NCBI GenBank assembly: GCA_028712475.1
Contig: JAQTQB010000010.1
Span: 1-50,076 of the forward strand
From: Verrucomicrobiales bacterium
GTDB taxonomy: Bacteria; Verrucomicrobiota; Verrucomicrobiia; Limisphaerales; UBA11358
DNA: 50,076 nt
Direction: 5' to 3'
In this document: in pieces, positions 25,691 to 35,400 of the stretch
How positions within the stretch are numbered: the stretch's first letter is position 1
How the letters are laid out: each line of letters starts with the position of its first letter
Program-made: the position numbers and the translations under genes
Notes under the pieces: model-generated
The model's database searches: none
Told to the model about the DNA's origin: nothing
What the model saw: the letters and a program-made list of their open reading frames with translations, nothing else

Positions 25691-26110
25691 ATGCAAGAGA
25701 TCAATTTTGACGAAAAAGTGGAGATGATTCTCGCGAAGGATTCACGCTACGCGCGCGACGCCTACGCGTTTGTCCGCGAATCGCTCGACTTCACGCAGAA
25801 AACCATCGGCAAGGAGAATCGCGGGCAGGTCCGCCACATCACCGGGCAGGAACTGCTCGACGGCATCCGGCAGTTCGCGTTGAACCAGTTTGGCCCGATG
25901 GCCGTGACGGTGCTGGAGGAATGGGGCGTGCGCAACTCGCGCGACTTCGGCGAGATTGTCTTCAACATGGTGGAGATTGAGCTGCTCGCCAAAACCGAAA
26001 AGGACAACCGTGACGATTTCAACAACGGCTACGATTTCACCGACGCCTTCCGCAAACCGTTCTGGCCGCCGAGCAGGTTGAATGTGGTGGCCAAGCCGGT
26101 GGCAAATTGA
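25691..26110 (+). CDS. Conserved Verrucomicrobia/Planctomycetes protein (Minf_1886 / TIGR04138-like)
   Basis: A 139-residue soluble protein. It starts MQEINFDEKVEMILAKDSRY, contains YAFVRESLDFTQ, HITGQELLDGIRQFA and FGPMAVTVLEEWGV, and ends with an acidic/aromatic part (NGYDFTDAF). From memory this matches the small family restricted to Verrucomicrobia and Planctomycetes whose function is unknown. It is the best taxonomic marker in the window. It follows the small membrane-protein gene directly and ends before a strong bidirectional terminator. Confidence 0.8.
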   Translation: MQEINFDEKVEMILAKDSRYARDAYAFVRESLDFTQKTIGKENRGQVRHITGQELLDGIRQFALNQFGPMAVTVLEEWGVRNSRDFGEIVFNMVEIELLAKTEKDNRDDFNNGYDFTDAFRKPFWPPSRLNVVAKPVAN

Positions 26111-26144
26111 AAGAAATTTTCAGCGGGCTTTTGATCAACCATGT

Positions 26145-26184
26145 AAACAATAAAACCGGCCAATGACGGCCGGTTTTATTGTTT
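26145..26184. terminator. Bidirectional intrinsic terminator
   Basis: A perfect 17-bp inverted repeat (26145-26161 and 26168-26184) with a 6-nt loop. The inner part is the GC-rich CCGGCC/GGCCGG and the outer part is AAACAATAAAA/TTTTATTGTTT, which supplies a T-rich tail on either strand. It lies between the convergent TIGR04138-like and lpdA genes. Confidence 0.92.
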
Positions 26185-26202
26185 GCGAGGTGCTGGAAAT
26201 TA

Positions 26203-27621
26203 TTATTCCACCAATTTTTTCTTGGAAATGATGTGCGTCGCGTGGCCGAAGAAGGACTCGGCACATTCCATCAAGGTTTCAGACAAGGTCGGATGCGCAT
26301 GAATGGTCAACGCGATATCCTCGACGGTCGCGCCCATCTCCATCGCCAGCACGGCTTCGGCGATCAATTCGCCCGCGCCGGCACCCGTGATGCCGACGCC
26401 CAGCACGCGGTCGGTTTCCGGATCAATCAGCATTTTGGTCAAGCCGTCCGTGCGGTCGAAGGACAGCGCGCGGCCCGAAGCCGACCACGGAAATTTCGCC
26501 ACTTCGTAAGCAACGCCTTTCTCCTTGGCCTCGGCTTCGGTCAGGCCGCACCACGCGATTTCGGGGTCGGTGAAAACGACGGCGGGAATGATGCTTTCAA
26601 ACGCGCTGTCCGCGCCGGTGATGACTTCCACGGCAATGCGCGCCTCCTTGTGAGCCTTGTGCGCAAGCAGGATGCCGCCGGCGATATCGCCGATGGCGTA
26701 AATGGCCGGATCACTCGTCTCCTGGCGCGCATTGACTTTGACGAACCCTTTTTCGTCGAGCGTGACCTTGGTGTTTTGCAGGCCGAGGTTGGCGCTGTTC
26801 GGCACGCGGCCGACGGAAACCAGCACGCGGTCGTAAAGCTCGGAAAGTTTTTCGCCGTTGTATTCCGAATCCACTTTGATCTGTTTGCCCACGGTGGACA
26901 TCTTGATGACTTTGGCCTTGAGCCGGATTTCCTTGAACATCCTTTTCGCGTTCGTCACAACGGGGCGCGCCAGATCAGGATCCGCGCCGGCGAGAATGCT
27001 GTCGAGCGCTTCCACCAACGTGATCTTGCTGCCGAGGCCGGCATAGACCGTTCCGAGTTCCATGCCGATGTAACCGCCGCCAACGACGAGCAGGTTTTCG
27101 GGGATGTCCTCGACTTCAAGCGCCTCGGTGGACGTCATCACGCGCGGGTTGCCAAGGTCAAACGCCTTGGGCATCGCCGGAACGGATCCGACCGCCAGGA
27201 TGGCCTGCTCGTATTCGACGAACTGCTGTCCCTGTTCCGTCTCGACGCGCAATTTGTTTGAACCTTCAAAATAACCGCGCCCGGAAATGACCTGCACATT
27301 GTGCATCTTAGCGAGTGCCGCCACGCCACCGCCAAGTTTTTGCACGATGGATTCCTTCCACGCGCGCAATTTGGACAAGTCCACGGACGGCTCGGTGAAC
27401 ACGATGCCGCGATGCGCCGATTCACGGGCGTTGACGATCTGGTGCGTCGCGTAAAGCAGCGCCTTCGATGGAATACAACCACGGTTCAGGCACACGCCGC
27501 CAAGCCGCTTCTCGCGTTCGATAAGAATTACTTTCTTGCCCAGGTCGGCCGCATAAAATGCCGCCGCATAACCGCCCGGTCCTGCGCCCACGACCACCAC
27601 TTCTGTTTTGATTGGATCCAT
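26203..27621 (-). CDS. lpdA: Dihydrolipoamide dehydrogenase (E3)
   Basis: A 472-residue flavoprotein. The FAD-binding VVVVGAGPGGYAAAFYAADLG and the redox-active disulfide GGVCLNRGCIPSK are exact family motifs; NAD binding is at LLVVGGGYIGMELG, the second FAD motif is IYAIGDIAGG, and the C-terminal interface ends HAHPTLSE. It reoxidises dihydrolipoyl groups of 2-oxoacid dehydrogenase complexes. It starts 1 bp downstream of the E2 stop, so the two form a transcription unit; the E1 genes are not in the window. Confidence 0.97.
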   Translation of the reverse strand: MDPIKTEVVVVGAGPGGYAAAFYAADLGKKVILIEREKRLGGVCLNRGCIPSKALLYATHQIVNARESAHRGIVFTEPSVDLSKLRAWKESIVQKLGGGVAALAKMHNVQVISGRGYFEGSNKLRVETEQGQQFVEYEQAILAVGSVPAMPKAFDLGNPRVMTSTEALEVEDIPENLLVVGGGYIGMELGTVYAGLGSKITLVEALDSILAGADPDLARPVVTNAKRMFKEIRLKAKVIKMSTVGKQIKVDSEYNGEKLSELYDRVLVSVGRVPNSANLGLQNTKVTLDEKGFVKVNARQETSDPAIYAIGDIAGGILLAHKAHKEARIAVEVITGADSAFESIIPAVVFTDPEIAWCGLTEAEAKEKGVAYEVAKFPWSASGRALSFDRTDGLTKMLIDPETDRVLGVGITGAGAGELIAEAVLAMEMGATVEDIALTIHAHPTLSETLMECAESFFGHATHIISKKKLVE

Positions 27622-27622
27622 A

Positions 27623-28909
27623 TTAAATCTTCACCGCTTCTTCACCATAGTTTTCAAACGCCTTTAACAAATCCACCGTGAACCGCGCTGCGCTGCCGCC
27701 GTCAATCACGCGATGATCGTAGCTCAACGCCATCGGCGTCATCATGCGCACTTCGACCTTGCCTTCGCGCACAACCGGCTTGAGCGCGCCGCGTCCGAGG
27801 CCAAGAATCGCCACTTCCGGCAGATTGATGATTGGCGTGAAATGCGCCCCGCCAATCGCGCCTTGATTGGAGATGGTGAACGTGCCGCCTTTCATTTCGT
27901 CGGCGGTGATCTTCCGGTCGCGCGCTTTTGCCGCGAGCGATTCCAATTCTTTCGCTAGTTCCATCAAGGATTTTTTATCCACGTCGCGAATGACGGGAAC
28001 CATCAAGCCCTGATCCGTGTCCACAGCAATGCCGAGGTGGACGTATTCCTTGATAACGATTTCGTTTGCAACTTCGTCGAGGCTCGAATTAAAAATCGGA
28101 TGTTTTCTCAAAGTTTCCGCGACCGCTTTCAAAACAAACGGTGTGAGCGTAAGCTTGACGCCCTTTGCTTCGTAAGCGGCTGCAAATTTCTTACGCAGTT
28201 CGCCAAGCTTCGTGAAATCAATGTCGTCGAACTGCGTGACGCGGGCGACGGTGTTCCAGCTTTCAGCCATGCGCCGCGCGATGACCTTGCGCAATGGCGT
28301 GACGGATTTTTTGGTGACCGGCCCCCACTGCGAGAAATCAACCTGCACCGCCGCCGGTTTCGACAGAGCCGCCGCACTTGCGGCAACTGGCGCGGGCTTC
28401 GCCGCGGCTTTGACCAACCGTTGAATATAAGCGCGCACATCTCCGAGGACGATGCGTCCGCCGGATTCACTGCCGCGGATTTTGCCAAGGTTGATGCCAA
28501 GCTCGCGCGCCAGCTTGCGCAGGGACGGCGACGCGGCGACTGCCACATCGGAAATTTCTTCTTCAGCTTCGGCAGATTCCTCGGCGGCTTCCTCCGGTTC
28601 GGGTTCAGCTTTGGGCGCAGGTTTTTTAGCTGCCGGTTTGGGCGCAGCCGCAGCCGCCGGAGCGGGAGCCGCCTCGGCACCGCCGCTCAACGTGATGAGC
28701 CGCTGGCCGACACTGATGCGGTCGCCAGACTTCACATGAACCTTGGTCACGACGCCCGCCCCAGTGGACGGGATGGAGGCGACGGCCTTTTCATTTTCCA
28801 ATTCAAGAATGGCCTGATCCTTCGTGACCGTGTCACCTTCTTTGACGAAGATGTTGACCACGATGCCCGAATCCGCGCCCTCACCCAGTTTGGGAAGTTT
28901 TACGTCCAT
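27623..28909 (-). CDS. Dihydrolipoamide acyltransferase (E2), probably pyruvate dehydrogenase
   Basis: A 428-residue E2 with one lipoyl domain (residues 1-75, lipoyl lysine in ELENEKAVASIPS), an Ala/Pro/Lys/Glu-rich linker, a peripheral-subunit-binding domain (SPSLRKLARELGINLGKI) and the catalytic domain ending in ALSYDHRVIDGG with the conserved His and Asp. The VASIPS form of the lipoyl site and the linker fit pyruvate dehydrogenase (aceF/pdhC) better than 2-oxoglutarate dehydrogenase, but substrate is not certain. It is coupled to lpdA downstream. Confidence 0.92.
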   Translation of the reverse strand: MDVKLPKLGEGADSGIVVNIFVKEGDTVTKDQAILELENEKAVASIPSTGAGVVTKVHVKSGDRISVGQRLITLSGGAEAAPAPAAAAAPKPAAKKPAPKAEPEPEEAAEESAEAEEEISDVAVAASPSLRKLARELGINLGKIRGSESGGRIVLGDVRAYIQRLVKAAAKPAPVAASAAALSKPAAVQVDFSQWGPVTKKSVTPLRKVIARRMAESWNTVARVTQFDDIDFTKLGELRKKFAAAYEAKGVKLTLTPFVLKAVAETLRKHPIFNSSLDEVANEIVIKEYVHLGIAVDTDQGLMVPVIRDVDKKSLMELAKELESLAAKARDRKITADEMKGGTFTISNQGAIGGAHFTPIINLPEVAILGLGRGALKPVVREGKVEVRMMTPMALSYDHRVIDGGSAARFTVDLLKAFENYGEEAVKI

Positions 28910-29532
28910 AAATTAACGAGCGGCAAGCTTGGCGTAAACGAGTACCGCTTTCCAGAAATAATTTTGCATAATAAAATTCCGCACATGCCTGGCCTAGGCC
29001 ACCAAAAAAATGAAGGTAAAAGACTTGTTCGGATTGGTGATAACAAAACTTCACCCGGTGATAACAAGGTTTCCAGATTTTTCCCGCAACAAATGATGGC
29101 AGCCAGTGCTCAACGTCCTCCCACATCGATGAGATGACGGAATAAAATTCCAGTTTCAGCCAGCACCAGTCGAGCGCCGCCCGTTCACCGCTGGATGGAT
29201 TAATGCAGGTTCACCAACGATTTACTGATGCTTCATGGCGCCGGGTTGCGATTTTGAAATCGGGAGGCAGCAATATGACGACAAATCGTTTCTGCAACCA
29301 CGTTGCGGAACGCAGGTCTAAATTTATACACGAGTGTCAATAATTGCTGATGACACCGTGCGGTAAAAAGTTGGCAAGCAGTCTGCTATAGCCGGAATCA
29401 TATAATTTCAAGAAATGTTTTCAGGGTAAAAGCGGCCTCAAGACTTGAACGATGGCTTTTCAGTTATTAGTCAGAAATACCGGAGTAGAACAAATCAACC
29501 ATTAAATCGCTGTCGCGCCACTTTTCAAATCT
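28910..29532. other. Intergenic region upstream of the redox operon
   Basis: About 620 bp between divergent genes, with no convincing ORF. It contains the palindrome TGGCCTAGGCCA (near 28990), and GGTGATAACAA occurs twice (29036-29046 and 29057-29067), exactly 21 bp apart on one face of the helix. The promoters for the E2/E3 pair and for the DUF3570 operon must lie here, but no clear -35/-10 pair was found. The DUF3570 gene begins with GTG and has no obvious Shine-Dalgarno. Confidence 0.5.
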
Positions 29533-30696
29533 GTGAATAAAAAATCCTGCGCAACCGTGCAGAAATCATCCAACCGCTGCCTGCATTTGCAGCTTGGCCT
29601 CGCTTTTCTCGCCCAATTATTCAGCGGCAGCCGCCTTCATGCCGAAAATCAGGTGGAATATGGCTACGAGTATTACTCTGAAGAAAACAACCGGATGACC
29701 ATCGAAACGCATAATGTTGCCTTCGATCAGAAGCTGACGGACGTTTTTGATATAAAGGGGGAGCTCACCTATGACGGCATCTCCGGCTCGACACCAACGG
29801 GCACCCTTTCGCCGGCTGGAAAAGTCAACTTGACGCAGCTCGATGACATCCGCCGCGCGGCCAGCCTTCAAGTGGATGCCAAGCTAGACAGCCATACCAT
29901 CACCCCCGGCTTCGCTTACAGCGGAGAAAGTGATTATATCTCCTACGGCGTTTCACTGAACGACGCGATCGAATTCAACGAAAAAAACACGACCCTTCAG
30001 TTAGGCGTCTCCCAAAATTTTGACTCCGTCCGCAACACCGATCAAACTACGCTAAAATATATTTGGTCTGATAAATATTCCATCACCGCCCTCATCGGCG
30101 TTTCCCAACTGCTTTCCCCCAAGACCATCTTTAACGCCGAATTCACCTTCGGCAATGATTCTGGATACATGAGCGATCCCTACCGGCTGGCGGGATTTGT
30201 CCCGGACGGTTTTCCCTTCAGCATCGGTGTTCCGGAACGTCGGCCCAGCCATCGGAACAAGGAGATCCTTTACACCTCACTGCTCCATTATTTTGATCCG
30301 CTCAACGCCAGCCTGGAAGGTTCCTACCGGTTTTACAACGATTCCTACGGCGTTTATGCCAATACGCTGATGCTGACCTGGCACCAATGGCTCGGCAAAC
30401 ACCTCCTGGTCGAACCAATGTTCCGTTTCTATGAGCAATCTGCCGCTGATTTTTACCATATCACTTTTTCCGGGCCGTTTTCCACGGACCCACCCGGTTT
30501 CCATTCGTCGGACTACCGGTTGTCGGAACTTTACACGCTGGACTCCGGATTGCAGGCGACGGTGATCATCACTGATTACCTGCACATCATCGCCGGCTAT
30601 CACCACTACGAAATGCACGGTCTGGATGGCAAAACCAGCACCGCGATGTATCCCAAAGCCAACGTTTATACGGTCGGTCTATCGTTTTTATGGTGA
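29533..30696 (+). CDS. DUF3570 outer-membrane beta-barrel-like protein
   Basis: A 387-residue protein with a GTG start, a signal peptide (hydrophobic stretch LQLGLAFLAQLFSG, cleavage near LHA) and a mature part of alternating amphipathic strands ending in aromatic Trp (VYTVGLSFLW), as in outer-membrane barrels. Motifs such as QVEYGYEYYSEENNRMTIE and the repeated SYRFYNDSYGVYANTL fit DUF3570. In many bacteria this family occurs with ApbE, a TlpA-like protein and a DUF4266 lipoprotein, as here, and is linked to extracytoplasmic flavin/redox systems. Its biochemical function is not known. The stop overlaps the start of apbE. Confidence 0.85.
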   Translation: MNKKSCATVQKSSNRCLHLQLGLAFLAQLFSGSRLHAENQVEYGYEYYSEENNRMTIETHNVAFDQKLTDVFDIKGELTYDGISGSTPTGTLSPAGKVNLTQLDDIRRAASLQVDAKLDSHTITPGFAYSGESDYISYGVSLNDAIEFNEKNTTLQLGVSQNFDSVRNTDQTTLKYIWSDKYSITALIGVSQLLSPKTIFNAEFTFGNDSGYMSDPYRLAGFVPDGFPFSIGVPERRPSHRNKEILYTSLLHYFDPLNASLEGSYRFYNDSYGVYANTLMLTWHQWLGKHLLVEPMFRFYEQSAADFYHITFSGPFSTDPPGFHSSDYRLSELYTLDSGLQATVIITDYLHIIAGYHHYEMHGLDGKTSTAMYPKANVYTVGLSFLW

Positions 30697-31688
30697 TGAA
30701 CAATAACAATTCAGCACAGCAAGTTCTCGCCCGCGTCGCGCAATCTGCGCAGACGACGGTCGAAAAAGGATTGCACAAGCTGGAATTCCGCGCCATGAGC
30801 ACGCTCTGCCGCGTGCATTTCCACGGCGTCTCCGCCAAAGTTGCGGCCGATTTTCAGCGCGAAGTCATTCTCTGGACCGCCCAATTTGAAGCTCAATACT
30901 CACGGTTCATCCCCGACAGCCTGATTGGACGCATCAATGCCGCCGCCGGGGAACACTGGGTGGAGATTGATCCCGATACGGAACGCATTTTCACCCTGTG
31001 CCAGGAACTATTCTTTTTCACCCGTCATGCATTTGACCCGACCTCCCTGCCGCTCATCAAACTGTGGAACTGGAAGAATCAGCCGCACGTCATCCCCTCC
31101 GACGACAGCATCCGGGCCGCGCTCGAATTGGTCGGCTGGAATAAAGTCCAGCGCCGGCCCGGCGGAGTTTTTTTGCCACAGGCGGGCATGAGCATTGACC
31201 TCGGCGGCATCGGCAAGGAATACGCCGTGGACTGCGTGATGAACATGGCCATCCGGCACGGCATCCCGAACGTGATGATTGATTTCGGCCGGGACGTGCG
31301 CGTGCTCGGCCATGCGCCAGACAAAAAATTCTGGTGGATCGGACTGGAAGATCCGCATCAACCCGGCAAATGCTGGACCGGCGTAGCTGTGACCGATCAT
31401 GCCGTCGCCACCTCCGGCGACACCCAGCGCTTTTTTGAGATCAACGGCAAACGTTACAGCCACATCATTGACCCGCGCACCGGTTATCCGGCGGACAACG
31501 GCTGCCGCGCCGTCTCCGTCATCGCGCCAAGCTGCACGACTGCCGGATTATTTTCCACCACGGTATTTATCCTCGGCGAAAAAGAAGGACTCCAGCTCAT
31601 CGAGACCCATCCCGGTGCGGCTGGCGTCGTCACCAACAACATAACGCAGTTTTACACCAAACGATTCTATGAATACATCCCGGTTTAA
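30690..31688 (+). CDS. apbE: ApbE-family FAD:protein FMN transferase
   Basis: A 332-residue protein carrying the ApbE signatures: DLGGIGKEYAVD (residues about 170-181), the VATSGDTQRFFE loop and HIIDPRTGYP (258-267), which bind FAD and divalent metal. The enzyme transfers FMN from FAD to a Thr/Ser in target motifs of the type D-x-x-(S/T)-G-A-(T/S). No signal peptide or lipobox is visible, unlike most ApbE proteins, so it may act in the cytoplasm or be exported another way. The ATG at 30690 overlaps the DUF3570 end; a TGATG overlap offers an alternative start at 30696. A matching target motif lies in the Ig-repeat protein of the same operon. Confidence 0.93.
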   Translation: MVMNNNNSAQQVLARVAQSAQTTVEKGLHKLEFRAMSTLCRVHFHGVSAKVAADFQREVILWTAQFEAQYSRFIPDSLIGRINAAAGEHWVEIDPDTERIFTLCQELFFFTRHAFDPTSLPLIKLWNWKNQPHVIPSDDSIRAALELVGWNKVQRRPGGVFLPQAGMSIDLGGIGKEYAVDCVMNMAIRHGIPNVMIDFGRDVRVLGHAPDKKFWWIGLEDPHQPGKCWTGVAVTDHAVATSGDTQRFFEINGKRYSHIIDPRTGYPADNGCRAVSVIAPSCTTAGLFSTTVFILGEKEGLQLIETHPGAAGVVTNNITQFYTKRFYEYIPV

Positions 31689-32184
31689 TTTCATTTGCAC
31701 TCTCACCCTGGCCTCGTGGTTCGCGTGCGGCTTTTCCACGGCGAACGCCGCGCTGAAAGTTGGCGCCACCCTGCCCGACCTCGGCGGCTTGAAACTCGAA
31801 GGCACCCTGCCCGGCTCGCTCAAGGGCAAGGTTGTGATCCTGGATTTCTGGGCCTCGTGGTGCGGACCTTGTGCTGAATCCTTTCCCATCATGGACGAAC
31901 TCCAGAAAAAATATAAAGACCAGGGCCTCGTGATTCTCGCGGTCAGCGTGGATGAAAAGGCCGGCAAGATGGAGACCTTCATGAAAAAGAATCCGGTCGC
32001 CTTCACCGTCGTGCGTGATGCAGATCATAAGCTCGTCGCCATCGCCGAACCGCAGACCATGCCCACGTCCTTCGTCATTGATCGCGAGGGCAAGGTGCGC
32101 TTTCTCCACAACGGATTCCACGGCGCAGCCACGCGCAAGGAATACATCGAACAGATTGAATCCTTATTGAAGGCCACGCCATGA
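31669..32184 (+). CDS. TlpA/ResA-like periplasmic thioredoxin
   Basis: A 171-residue protein with an N-terminal signal sequence (NFICTLTLASWFACGFSTANA) and a thioredoxin fold. WASWCGPC has the active-site Cys at 65 and 68, and MPTSFVIDREGKV carries the cis-Pro loop. It would reduce disulfides or handle haem/cofactor thiols outside the cytoplasm. It overlaps apbE by 20 bp and the DUF4266 gene by 4 bp, so translation is coupled along the operon. DsbD, encoded downstream, is the likely electron donor. Confidence 0.9.
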   Translation: MNTSRFNFICTLTLASWFACGFSTANAALKVGATLPDLGGLKLEGTLPGSLKGKVVILDFWASWCGPCAESFPIMDELQKKYKDQGLVILAVSVDEKAGKMETFMKKNPVAFTVVRDADHKLVAIAEPQTMPTSFVIDREGKVRFLHNGFHGAATRKEYIEQIESLLKATP

Positions 32185-32399
32185 AATTGAAATTTTGTTT
32201 CGCCGCCGGCATCGCCGCGCTGCTGTTCACCAGCGGCTGCGCCAACGTCAAGCCGTGGGAACGTGGCACGCTGACCGATTACACCATGCAGTCTGGCCGC
32301 GACCCGATTGCGACCGCGCAGGCGGAACACATCTGGTTCTCGCGCGAAGAAGCCAGCGGCGGACGTGGCGTGGGCGGCGGCGGCTGCGGCTGCAATTAA
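32181..32399 (+). CDS. DUF4266 small lipoprotein
   Basis: A 72-residue lipoprotein. Lipobox LFTSGC20 follows a short hydrophobic segment, then NVKPWERGTLTDYTMQ and a Gly-rich, Cys-containing end (GGGGCGCN), all typical of DUF4266. The family is found almost only beside DUF3570, ApbE and TlpA genes. The terminal cysteine motif could bind metal or form a disulfide, which is inference. It is coupled by ATGA overlap to the TlpA-like gene. Confidence 0.88.
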   Translation: MKLKFCFAAGIAALLFTSGCANVKPWERGTLTDYTMQSGRDPIATAQAEHIWFSREEASGGRGVGGGGCGCN

Positions 32400-32438
32400 A
32401 ATATTTATCCAGACACACCCTCAAACTAACGAGTTATT

Positions 32439-35400
32439 ATGAATCGTTTCACCCAGACATTTGCCATCTTTCTCGCCGCCGCGTTGCAGACCATGCCGTT
32501 GCTGCGGAACATCGTCACCGCTCCGGCCGCCAGTTCCACTTTTGCCATCATCCTGCGCTGGACCATCGGCTCCGCCGCCACGCTCGGCGCGGTGGATGCC
32601 GTGTCCGGGGCGACATCGGCATTCACTTCGCCCAGCACGTTCAATGGGGCGACAGGAACGCCTTTCTCCAACAACGTGGTGGTGTCCATCGGCGGCGGCA
32701 ACACGGCGGCGGCGGATGACTATTTTATTTTATCCTCCGGCAGCTTGACCTCTCCTTTGCTTTTAAACGGCCAGAGCACGACCGTGACCATGCCGCCCGG
32801 ACTGATCTTCAAGGCGTCTTGGGTGAACGGCGCGACGACCATCGGCGGTGTGATCTTCGGGACTCCCACAACAACGGGCAGTTATCCGACAACCATCACC
32901 GTCGTCAGCCCCGGTAACGCGTCACTTTCCCAGAAAGTCACCATTACCATCAGCGGCACGACGACGCCCACGGCCCCGGCCATAACCAGCCAGCCCTCCG
33001 GCACAAACATCATCGCCGGGAAAACCGCCACGTTCATCGTCGCCGCCAGCGGCACCGCGCCGCTCGGATATTTCTGGTCGAAAGGCGGAGCGCCGCTCGC
33101 CAACGGCGGCAATATTTCGGGCGCGAACACCACCACGCTGACTGTTTCAAGCGTGTCAGCGGCGGACGTGGGGAATTATTCCGTCGTCGTCAGCAACTCC
33201 GTCGGCACCGCTGCAAGCACGAGTGCCGCGCTTTCGGTCATTGTGCCGCCAGCCATCACCAGCCAGCCGGCGGGTCAAAGCCTGACCGCTGGCAGCAGCG
33301 CACAGTTCGCCGTCGCCGCCAGTGGCAGCGCGCCGTTGAATTACAGGTGGCTCAAAGGCGGGATCGGCCTCACGAATGGTGTGAAATTTTCCGGCGTCAA
33401 TTCCAACGTGCTGACCATCGCCGGCATTGCGACGGCGGACGAGGGAAATTATTCTGTCAACATCACGAATCTCGCCGGCAGCGTCACCAGTTCGGTCGCG
33501 CCGCTCACCGTGGTCTCTTCGCCGTCCATCGTCACGCCGCCGGCGAGCCAGACGGTCAGCGCCGGGGCCAGCACGTCCTTCACCGTCAGCGCCGCCGGTT
33601 CCGCGCCGCTGGTTTATCGGTGGTTGAAAAACACATTGCCACTCGCGGATGGCGGAAATGTTTCGGGCTCGGCTACGGCCACGCTCACACTCTCCGGCGT
33701 CAGCACCAATGACGCGGCTAGTTACTCGGTCACCGTCTCGAACAGCCTCGGCGGCATCACCAGTCCCGTCGCCACGCTCACGGTAATGGTGCCGCCTGCC
33801 ATCATCACGCAACCAGCGGGTGCCAGCGTCGTTGCCGGAACCAATGTCACCTTCACCGTCGCCGCCAGTGGCAGCGCGACACTGGCTTTTCAGTGGCGCA
33901 AGAACGGAAATGCCCTGGCCAACGGCGGCAATGTCTCCGGTGCGAATTCCGCGACGCTCTCGCTGACAAATGTGTCCGCGACGGACGCGGCGAATTATTC
34001 CGTCACCGTCACCAACACCGTCGGCAGCATCACCAGTGGCAACGCCGCGCTGACCGTGCTCGGACCGCCTGCCATCACTTCACAGCCGGCAAACGTGACC
34101 GTCGCCCAAGGCAGTTCTGCCTCGTTCAGCGTGACGGTCAGCGGCACAGCGCCTTTGAGTTTTCAGTGGTTGAAAAATGGCGTCGCCATTCCCGGCGCGA
34201 ATTCCAACGTCCTCACTTTTTCCGCCGTCACCACCAATGACACGGCGAGTTACTTTGTTGTTGTCACCAACGCCGTCGGCAATGCGTCCAGTTTCAGCGC
34301 CGCGCTGACGGTGTTGGTGCCTCCTGCCATCGTCGCTCAACCGGTGGATGCCAGCGTCGCTGCCGGAACCAATGTCACCTTCACCGTCACCGCCAGCGGC
34401 AGTGCGATGCTGACTTATCAGTGGCGCAAGAACGGCGGCAGCTTGTCGAATGGCGGCAATGTTTCCGGCGCAACTTCCGCGACGCTCTCGCTGGCTAATG
34501 TGTCCGCAACGGATGCGGCGAATTATTCTGTCACTGTCACCAATGCTGTCGGCAGCATCACCAGCGGCAGTGCCGCACTGGCCGTGCTGGCACCTCCGGC
34601 AATCATCACACAGCCAACAAATCAGGTTGCGGCGTTGGGCAGCACGGTCACTCTGGCCGTAGAAGCCGCCGGCACCGGGCCGTTGAGTTATCAATGGTTC
34701 AAAGGCACCAACACTCTGGCAGACGGCGGAAATATTTCGGGTTCGACCTCGAATATTCTTACCATCGCCACGCTGGCGACCAATGACGTGGATGCCTATT
34801 TCGTCGTCATCAGCAATTTCCTCGGCAACGCGACCAGCACCAACGCGAGCGTCGCCGTCACGAACGCAGTTAACGACGGCGGCGACGTGGCGCCCATAAT
34901 CACTTCACAGCCTGCCAGCCAGGTCGCTGCGCAAAACAAAACGGTTGTTCTCACCGTGACGGCCACCGGCACCGGCCCGCTGGCATATCAATGGTCGAAA
35001 AATGGCAAAAAAATCAGCAACGGCGGAAACATTTCGGGCACGACCAGCAGTTCGCTCACGCTTGTAAACGCCAATGTGAAAAACAGCGGCAGTTACTCCG
35101 TCGTCGTCACGAATCTTCACGGCAAAGCCGCCAGCGCGGCCGCTACACTGCAGGTTCTCGTGCCGCCGCTCATAACCAAATCGCCAGTGAGCCGCACGGT
35201 CAAGGCCGGAGCCAAAGTCGTTTTTCATGTCAAAGCCAAAGGAAGCAAGCCATTGAGTTACCAATGGTTCAAGAACGGCACGGCGCTGGTGGATGGTGGA
35301 AATATTTTCGGTTCAACGGAGAAAGCATTGAAGATTTTCGCGCTCACGACTGCCGATTCCGCAACCTATTCCGTCGTCGTCAGCAACCTGGTCGGCAGTG

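Noticed and set aside
26179..27261. 360-codon plus-strand frame opposite lpdA
   Set aside because: lpdA on the minus strand is complete with all motifs; this frame has only antisense composition.
28037..29137. 366-codon plus-strand frame opposite the E2 gene
   Set aside because: It is a shadow of the E2 linker and catalytic domain, rich in Arg and Phe, without motifs.
29340..29420. Sigma-70 promoter TTGGCA ... TATAAT before the DUF3570 gene
   Set aside because: The spacing is about 24 bp, well outside 16-18.
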